Origin: Pseudomonadota bacterium
GTDB taxonomy: Bacteria > Desulfobacterota > Desulfobulbia > Desulfobulbales > SURF-16
Direction of reading: 5' to 3'
Length of the DNA: 10,700 nucleotides
Assembly (NCBI GenBank): GCA_030597865.1
Contig: JAUVQZ010000088.1
Coordinates: forward strand, 1-10,700
In this document: positions 7,140 through 10,700 of the stretch, one piece after another
Layout of the letters: each line of letters begins with the position of its first letter
Numbering within the stretch: position 1 is the first letter of the stretch
Program-made: the position numbers and the translations under genes
The notes under the pieces: model-generated
What the model was told of the DNA's origin: nothing
The model's input: the letters and a program-made list of their open reading frames with translations, nothing else
Databases searched by the model: none

Positions 7140-8299
7140 CCATAGCCTATCTTGACTGTTTTTCCGGTATCAGCGGCGACATGCTCCTTGGCAGCTTTCT
7201 TGATGCCGGCCTTGACATTGCCCTTGTTGAAAAAAACTTCGACCTCCTTCCCCTGGCAGGTTATGAGGTCAATCAACATAAGGTCACCACAAACGGCCTG
7301 GCTGCCACAAGGGTCGAAATCACGGTGCAACAGGGCCAGCCCCAGCGCAGCTACCAGGACATCCAGCAGGTTCTCCAGGTAAGCCATTTGGCCGATGATA
7401 TTAAGGAAAACTCCCTGGCCGTCTTTGCCGCCCTGGCCGAGGCCGAGGCCAAGGTGCATGGCGTCAGCCCTGAAGATGTGCATTTCCACGAGGTGGGTGC
7501 TGTTGATTCCATCCTCGATATTGTCGGGGCTGCCGTTGGCTTTTCCTTTTTCAACATTGACAGTCTCATCTGCTCCCCACTGCCCATGGGCCATGGTTGG
7601 GTTGACTGCGAGCATGGCAGGTTGCCCCTGCCCGCCCCGGCCGTGGTTGAGTTAAGTAAAGGCATGGAGGTGTATGGCGTCGATGTTGACCAGGAACTGG
7701 TCACCCCAACAGGTGCGGCCATTGTCAAGGCCCTGGCCGACACCTTCGGCCCCCTGCCCTCCCTCACCTTGAGCCATACGGGCTATGGGGCCGGCAATCA
7801 TGTCCTCACCGACCACGGCCCCAATATGCTGCGCCTCTTTATCGGCGAGGAGACAGAGATCATCGAGGCCCAGGAGGTGGAGGTCATTGACTGCCATCTA
7901 GACGATTGGGCCCCGGAGACCTACCCATACCTCTGCGATCGGCTTTTGGCCGCCCAGGCCCTGGATGTCAGTCTCATTCCCATCCAGATGAAGAAGGGGC
8001 GGCCCGGCTTCCTTCTCCGTGTCCTTGCCGATACTGCCCATGCCCATCAATGCAAGCGCCTCATCCTTGACGAAACCACGGCCATTGGCCTGCGTTTTAG
8101 AAAAGAGCGACGCTGGACACTGCCCCGCCGGGCCAAGACAATTAACACCCGCTTTGGCAAAATGATAGTCAAGGAGGTTGACACCCCTTCCGGCACCAGA
8201 ATATATCCCGAATATGAGGAATGCCGTCGTCTGGCCGAAGAACAGGGAATTGCCATCCAGCAGATCTACCACGAGGTCCTGGGGTATAACGCCGAATAA
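7136..8299 (+). CDS. larC: Nickel-pincer cofactor biosynthesis protein LarC
   Basis: LarC inserts nickel into pyridinium-3,5-bisthiocarboxylic acid mononucleotide, the last step in making the nickel-pincer nucleotide of lactate racemase and related enzymes; it was formerly DUF111. The 387-residue protein begins YLDCFSGISGDMLLGS (5-20), a family signature. It continues with EDVHFHEVGAVDSILDIVG (113-131, His-rich), CSPLPMGHGWV (146-156), HGRLPLPAPAV (160-170), ELVTPTGAAI (187-196), IQMKKGRPGFLL (283-294) and ETTAIGLR (313-320), then a ferredoxin-like C-terminal domain. In Lactobacillus plantarum larC is split in two and joined by ribosomal frameshifting; here it is one uninterrupted frame. The usual ETNIDDM-type segment reads DCHLDDWAPE at 252-261. 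larB, larE and a LarA-like enzyme are not in the window, so they must lie elsewhere or be missing. The gene ends in a clear terminator. Confidence 0.95.
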   Translation: MTIAYLDCFSGISGDMLLGSFLDAGLDIALVEKNFDLLPLAGYEVNQHKVTTNGLAATRVEITVQQGQPQRSYQDIQQVLQVSHLADDIKENSLAVFAALAEAEAKVHGVSPEDVHFHEVGAVDSILDIVGAAVGFSFFNIDSLICSPLPMGHGWVDCEHGRLPLPAPAVVELSKGMEVYGVDVDQELVTPTGAAIVKALADTFGPLPSLTLSHTGYGAGNHVLTDHGPNMLRLFIGEETEIIEAQEVEVIDCHLDDWAPETYPYLCDRLLAAQALDVSLIPIQMKKGRPGFLLRVLADTAHAHQCKRLILDETTAIGLRFRKERRWTLPRRAKTINTRFGKMIVKEVDTPSGTRIYPEYEECRRLAEEQGIAIQQIYHEVLGYNAE

Positions 8300-8306
8300 T
8301 ACAGCT

Positions 8307-8335
8307 GGGCAAGGCAAGACCTTACCCTGTTTTTT
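8307..8335 (+). terminator. Rho-independent terminator after larC
   Basis: GGGCAAGG (8307-8314) pairs with CCTTACCC (8320-8327) in seven of eight positions around the 5-base loop CAAGA. It is followed directly by TGTTTTTT. It starts 8 bases after the larC stop codon, the expected place, and should separate larC from pgpA. Confidence 0.7.
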
Positions 8336-8400
8336 GGGTTCATCACGGATTACCGAGGGAGAGTTGTCAGCTGTTTTTCCCCATTCAGCCCTGGACGAAC

Positions 8401-8475
8401 ACCCTTCGACAAGCTCAAGAGGCTCTCCTCTCCAGACAACCTCGGGGCAGCCGGTCCCTGAGCCTGTCGAAGGGT
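8401..8475. repeat. REP-type inverted repeat with CTTCGACAAGCTCA arms
   Basis: ACCCTTCGACAAGCTCA at 8401-8417 faces TGAGCCTGTCGAAGGGT at 8459-8475, matching at 16 of 17 positions. Weaker outer pairing comes from CCTGG (8390-8394) with CCAGG (8477-8481), and a small inner hairpin lies at 8418-8431 (AGAGG/CCTCT). The CCTTCGACAAGCTCA...TGAGCCTGTCGAAGG wording is a dispersed intergenic palindrome that I recall from many bacterial genomes. It lies inside the larger 8343-8637 unit. Confidence 0.75.
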
Positions 8476-8501
8476 GCCAGGCGGAAGGCCAGGGCTGTTA
8501 G

Positions 8502-8518
8502 GGGCGTCATTTTCGCCC
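8502..8518. repeat. Short palindrome inside the repeat-rich region
   Basis: GGGCG (8502-8506) and CGCCC (8514-8518) form a perfect 5-base stem around TCATTTT. It adds to the unusual density of inverted repeats between larC and pgpA. Function unknown. Confidence 0.35.
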
Positions 8519-8532
8519 ACTTCGCAGACTCG

Positions 8533-8576
8533 GTTCCTTTTTAGACGCGTGGCCAGCGAAGCGGTCGAAAAGGAAC
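8533..8576. repeat. Inverted repeat GTTCCTTTT / AAAAGGAAC
   Basis: The arms 8533-8541 and 8568-8576 are perfect 9-base inverted copies separated by 26 GC-rich bases. The structure lacks the placement of a gene terminator, since no gene ends nearby. It lies within the 8343-8637 unit and is probably part of the same repeat or a separate dispersed palindrome nested in it. Confidence 0.5.
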
Positions 8577-8622
8577 AAAAGGAGGTTGTGAGTAGAGAGA
8601 TCTATCTAGCAACCAACTCTCC

Positions 8623-8662
8623 CACGGTAATCAGTGAAGAGCCTTTTTCCTGATTTACCGTG
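8623..8662. repeat. Hairpin repeating the terminal CGGTAATC word
   Basis: CACGGTAATCAG (8623-8634) and CTGATTTACCGTG (8650-8662) are inverted copies with one extra T, around a 15-base loop. The left arm lies in the right terminal repeat of the 8343-8637 unit, so the right arm is a third copy of that word. It could be a hairpin terminus of the element or the scar of a second end. Confidence 0.5.
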
Positions 8663-8677
8663 TACTTCTCTTTGGCG

Positions 8678-8697
8678 CTGGTGTAAGAGACCACCAG
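8678..8697 (+). promoter_or_regulatory. Stem-loop in the region just before pgpA
   Basis: CTGGTG (8678-8683) and CACCAG (8692-8697) form a perfect 6-base stem with an 8-base loop, 36 bases before the pgpA start. It is followed by AAAACTCC rather than T residues, so termination on the plus strand is unlikely. It may be a leader structure or an operator-like palindrome. Confidence 0.3.
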
Positions 8698-8733
8698 AAA
8701 ACTCCTGAAAATTCATCTTGACCGAGCAAACAA

Positions 8734-9189
8734 ATGGATAAACTTGTCATGGCTATTGCCACTGGTTTCTATAGCGGCTACACCCCAAAGGCCCCTGGGA
8801 CAATGGGCACCCTGGTGGCCTTCCCCATCCATTTTCTCATCATCCTGCTGCCGGCAACCGGCTATTACCTGGCCCTGACCGCCATCTTGGTCCTGGCAAT
8901 TATCACGGCCGGTATGGCCGAGAAGATCATTGACCGCCAGGATCCGGGCATGGTGGTGATCGATGAAATCATTGGTATGCTGATCGGACTTATCAACGCC
9001 CCCCTCACCCTGCCCGCCCTGGTGGTGGCCTTTATCCTCTTCCGCATTTTCGATATCTGCAAGCCCTTCCCGGTGGGCTGGCTGGACAAGCATCTCCACG
9101 GCGGCACCGGTATTGTCCTTGACGATGTCATGGCCGGCATCTACACCCTGGCCTGCATGCAGGGCCTCTACTTCTTCGGCATCCTATAA
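8734..9189 (+). CDS. pgpA: Phosphatidylglycerophosphatase A (PgpA)
   Basis: PgpA removes the phosphate of phosphatidylglycerophosphate in the inner membrane, the last step to phosphatidylglycerol. The 151-residue protein is of family length. It shows TGFYSGYTPKAPGTMGTL at 10-27, the acidic VIDEIIG at 75-81 (D77, E78), FRIFDICKPFPVGWLD at 103-118 and VLDDVMAGIY at 128-137 (D130, D131); the conserved acidic residues bind Mg. Hydrophobic stretches near 26-40, 47-60, 81-102 and 132-150 are the membrane segments. The ATG at 8734 fits the usual MDKL-type N-terminus but has only a weak ribosome binding site (GAG). It stands alone between the repeat-rich region and the convergent pyrF, with no cinA or recA beside it as is common elsewhere. 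Confidence 0.94.
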   Translation: MDKLVMAIATGFYSGYTPKAPGTMGTLVAFPIHFLIILLPATGYYLALTAILVLAIITAGMAEKIIDRQDPGMVVIDEIIGMLIGLINAPLTLPALVVAFILFRIFDICKPFPVGWLDKHLHGGTGIVLDDVMAGIYTLACMQGLYFFGIL

Positions 9190-9262
9190 CTGACCCGAAA
9201 CAGACCAGCCCCTGATCACTCCTCCTGCCGGCGGTTCCGCCAGGCCCATCTGATCTGCACGG

Positions 9263-9305
9263 AAAAGAAAAAAAGCACCTGGCCTATTCTGACGGCCAAG
9301 GTGCT
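9263..9305 (-). terminator. Rho-independent terminator for pyrF
   Basis: Read on the minus strand, AGCACC-TT-GGCC (9305-9294) pairs with GGCC-A-GGTGCT (9284-9274): ten base pairs with a small internal bulge and a 9-base loop. A T-rich run (complement of the A-run at 9263-9273) follows. The plus strand has no T-run after the stem, so it works for pyrF transcription, about 110 bases past the pyrF stop, and not for pgpA. Confidence 0.8.
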
Positions 9306-9378
9306 TGATGAAGTGAGCTACTAAACAGTCTTTATTCTCCAGAGGTCAGCAAAAAAACTCCCCTGTATCCATGCTGAT

Positions 9379-9403
9379 CCTGGCAAAACATTTTCTGCCA
9401 AGG
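9379..9403 (-). other. Hairpin directly after the pyrF stop
   Basis: CCTGGCA (9379-9385) and TGCCA-A-GG (9396-9403) pair over seven bases with one bulge and a 10-base loop, starting 11 bases after pyrF ends on the minus strand. There is no T-run, so it is more likely a message-stabilising fold than the main terminator. Confidence 0.3.
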
Positions 9404-9414
9404 GCTGATGATCT

Positions 9415-10125
9415 CTAGCCCAAGGCCTCAGCGATCTCATCCTGCAGGGCGGCAATAACAGCCAGGGGATTCTCGGCCTTGGTGATGGGCCGCCCCACCA
9501 CCACATGATCCGCGCCGCCGAGCAGCGCCTTTTTGGCCGTCATGATGCGGGTCTGATCATCGCTGCCATCAAGAATATTTGCCCCGGGCCTGATGCCGGG
9601 GGTCACCAGAATAAGTTTATCCCCTAAGCCCTCGCGTAGCCTGGGCGCCTCCATCCCGGAACAGACAACGCCATCACAGCCAAGCTCCAGGGCCCGCTTG
9701 GCCCGGAAATAGACAAGGTCGGCGATGGACTGGGTCATACCCATGGCCCGGAGATCCTCCTCGCCAAAGCTGGTGAGCACGGTGACGGCCAGGAGCTGCA
9801 GGTCACCGCGCTCGGTCAGGGCGGCCCTGATGATCGGATCATTGCCATGGATCGTTGCCAAAGAGACACCATGCTCACGTATCTGGGCCACGGCCAGCTT
9901 AACGGTTTCCGGGATATCAAAGAATTTAAGATCAAGCATGACCTTGTGGCCCCGGTCGATAATCCAGTCCACCGTATCAAACCAGCCGGCCAGGAAGAGC
10001 TGAAGGCCCACCTTATAATAGCCGACCTTGGCCTCGGTCTTTTTGACCCATTCCTTGGCCATCTCAGGATTTTCCACATCAAGGGCCAGGATAATTCGTT
10101 CATTTAGGGGAATATTTTTTGCCAT
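9415..10125 (-). CDS. pyrF: Orotidine 5'-phosphate decarboxylase PyrF
   Basis: PyrF converts orotidine monophosphate to UMP, the last step of pyrimidine nucleotide synthesis. The 236-residue TIM-barrel protein is close to the 239-245 residues of the Bacillus and E. coli enzymes. The catalytic set is complete: D16 in ALDV, K38 in YYKVG, and D65, K67 and D70 in DLKFFDIP, each at the same offset from the known E. coli residues. The phosphate-binding parts are TPGIRP at 175-180 and VVVGRPIT at 208-215 with R212. The ATG at 10125 yields the usual short N-terminus (MAKNIPLNERIILALDV); the upstream GGTAGAG/CGGA is only a fair ribosome binding site. It is transcribed away from the AMP nucleosidase gene, is not linked to other pyr genes here, and ends at its own terminator. 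Confidence 0.97.
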   Translation of the reverse strand: MAKNIPLNERIILALDVENPEMAKEWVKKTEAKVGYYKVGLQLFLAGWFDTVDWIIDRGHKVMLDLKFFDIPETVKLAVAQIREHGVSLATIHGNDPIIRAALTERGDLQLLAVTVLTSFGEEDLRAMGMTQSIADLVYFRAKRALELGCDGVVCSGMEAPRLREGLGDKLILVTPGIRPGANILDGSDDQTRIMTAKKALLGGADHVVVGRPITKAENPLAVIAALQDEIAEALG

Positions 10126-10221
10126 TTTCCGACTCTACCTTGTTAGTATGAAGAGAATTGAATATGTGAAATTATGGGGAGTTACCACAGCCTGCCCATA
10201 GATCCATACAGCAACTTCTAC

Positions 10222-10236
10222 CATCAGAAACTGATG
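10222..10236. promoter_or_regulatory. Palindrome between divergent pyrF and AMP nucleosidase gene
   Basis: CATCAG-AAA-CTGATG is a perfect 6-base inverted repeat with a 3-base spacer, 28 bases before the ATG at 10265 and within the 139-base divergent promoter region. It could be an operator for a dimeric regulator or a small hairpin in the leader. The symmetry is seen; the role is a guess. Confidence 0.3.
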
Positions 10237-10264
10237 ACCGCAAATCAAATGCAAGGAATATGAT

Positions 10265-10700
10265 ATGGGAAAATTACTTCGGCCCGACAGTTACGCCCGT
10301 CACACCCTGGAAAGATACACCGGTTCCTCGGTGAAGGATTTTCGGTCGAATATTCTGCTTTGCAATTTTGAGCGCTATGTGACAAGTTTTGCCGAACATA
10401 CCGGCAACGAAATCCTGTCCGGCTACTGGGATGTGGTCCACGACACGAAGCGCGACATCAGTATCATCAATCACGGTGTCGGCTCTCCCACCGCCGGCAT
10501 TGTCATGCATTGCCTCTCCTTTCTCGACAATATCAACTCGGTGCTCATGCTCGGCATGTGCGGCGGCATTGAGGACGATTGCGAGGTTGGCGACCACATC
10601 ATTCCCTCGGCAAGCATCCGTGATGAGGGCACCAGCCGTCATTACCTGCCCCAGAACGTGCCGGCCATCCCCTGTGTCGACGTCAACCGTATTGCTGAAC
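10265..10700 (+). CDS. Probable AMP nucleosidase, 5' part (cut by window end)
   Basis: The first 145 codons of a gene run off the window. AAGGA at 10253-10257 gives a good ribosome binding site for the ATG at 10265. The product belongs to the nucleoside phosphorylase/hydrolase fold. It has RYTGSSVKDF near residues 17-26, ILLCNFERYVTSFAE near 30-44, INHGVGSPTAGIVMH near 71-85 (the glycine-rich phosphate/ribose-binding loop), LMLGMCGGIED near 96-106 and GDHIIPSASIRDEGTSRHYLP near 111-131. These match the shorter AMP nucleosidases of about 260 residues known from Bacteroidetes and others more than the long E. coli Amn. Such enzymes split AMP into adenine and ribose-5-phosphate. A purine or uridine phosphorylase of the same fold is the main alternative, because the C-terminal substrate-defining part is missing here. 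Confidence 0.85.
   Translation, partial: MGKLLRPDSYARHTLERYTGSSVKDFRSNILLCNFERYVTSFAEHTGNEILSGYWDVVHDTKRDISIINHGVGSPTAGIVMHCLSFLDNINSVLMLGMCGGIEDDCEVGDHIIPSASIRDEGTSRHYLPQNVPAIPCVDVNRIAE

Larger units (their letters stand above)
8343..8637. mobile_element. Candidate non-autonomous element (MITE-like) with 24-base terminal inverted repeats
   Basis: The left end 8343-8366 and the right end 8614-8637 are inverted copies matching at 22 of 24 positions. The shared core is GATTACCG-N-GGGAGAGTTG in one orientation and CAACTCTCCC-N-CGGTAATC in the other. The enclosed roughly 250 bases carry no credible gene but hold further palindromes (8401-8475, 8502-8518, 8533-8576). Size, terminal repeats and lack of coding match a miniature inverted-repeat element. 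Against this, I see no target-site duplication flanking the repeats and no transposase in the window to compare ends with. It could instead be a folded RNA or several nested intergenic repeats. Confidence 0.45.

Noticed and set aside
6995..7615. A 206-codon minus-strand frame opposite the larC start
   Set aside because: Mostly antisense to larC, whose family motifs are clear on the other strand.
8178..8501. A 107-codon plus-strand frame running from larC into the repeat region
   Set aside because: Its first part is a shadow of larC and the rest translates the palindromic repeat; no protein character.
8588..8653. A GTG-started 21-codon frame after AAAAGGAGG between larC and pgpA
   Set aside because: The spacing from GGAGG to GTG is too short, the peptide is tiny, and it runs through the terminal inverted repeat.
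8343..8662. The repeat region as a CRISPR array or integron attC site
   Set aside because: The repeats are few, inverted and unevenly spaced, with no spacers of constant length, no cas genes and no integrase.

Overview
This window reads as an ordinary bacterial chromosomal segment carrying core genes of translation, replication restart, nucleotide, lipid and cell-surface metabolism. Coding sequence is moderately GC-rich with many NNC/NNG codons, while the intergenic parts are visibly richer in A and T. The mix of Gram-negative-type PgpA, GalU and PriA with a LarC nickel-cofactor protein and a Bacteroides-like AMP nucleosidase suggests a Gram-negative anaerobe. My best guess is Desulfobacterota (a Desulfobulbales-type sulfur-cycle bacterium). 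That placement is an impression from protein style, not a proof.

Layout: 124-501 is a single-domain CheY-like receiver on the plus strand, converging on tilS (566-1609, minus). About 310 bases separate tilS from the divergent galU. galU (1919-2788) and priA (2801-5239) are only 12 bases apart and probably co-transcribed. def (5390-5905) and fmt (5958-6899) follow on the same strand; def-fmt is a classic pair that handles the formyl group of initiator methionine. larC (7136-8299) comes next and is closed by a good rho-independent terminator. About 430 non-coding bases follow, packed with nested inverted repeats. Then come pgpA (8734-9189, plus), pyrF (9415-10125, minus, with its own terminator), and the first 145 codons of a probable AMP nucleosidase (from 10265, plus) running off the end of the window.

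Functionally, tilS, def and fmt serve decoding and initiation. priA restarts stalled replication forks. galU supplies UDP-glucose for envelope polysaccharide. pgpA makes phosphatidylglycerol, pyrF makes UMP, and the AMP nucleosidase removes adenine from AMP. larC belongs to nickel-pincer cofactor synthesis, but its partner genes (larB, larE, a lactate-racemase-like larA) are not here.

I do not see a defence island, a CRISPR array, a transposase or a recognisable novel multi-gene system. The most unusual stretch is 8343-8637, a roughly 295-base unit bounded by 24-base imperfect terminal inverted repeats with further palindromes inside. It looks like a non-autonomous mobile element or nested REP-type repeats. 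A second, weaker cluster of repeated words lies between fmt and larC.
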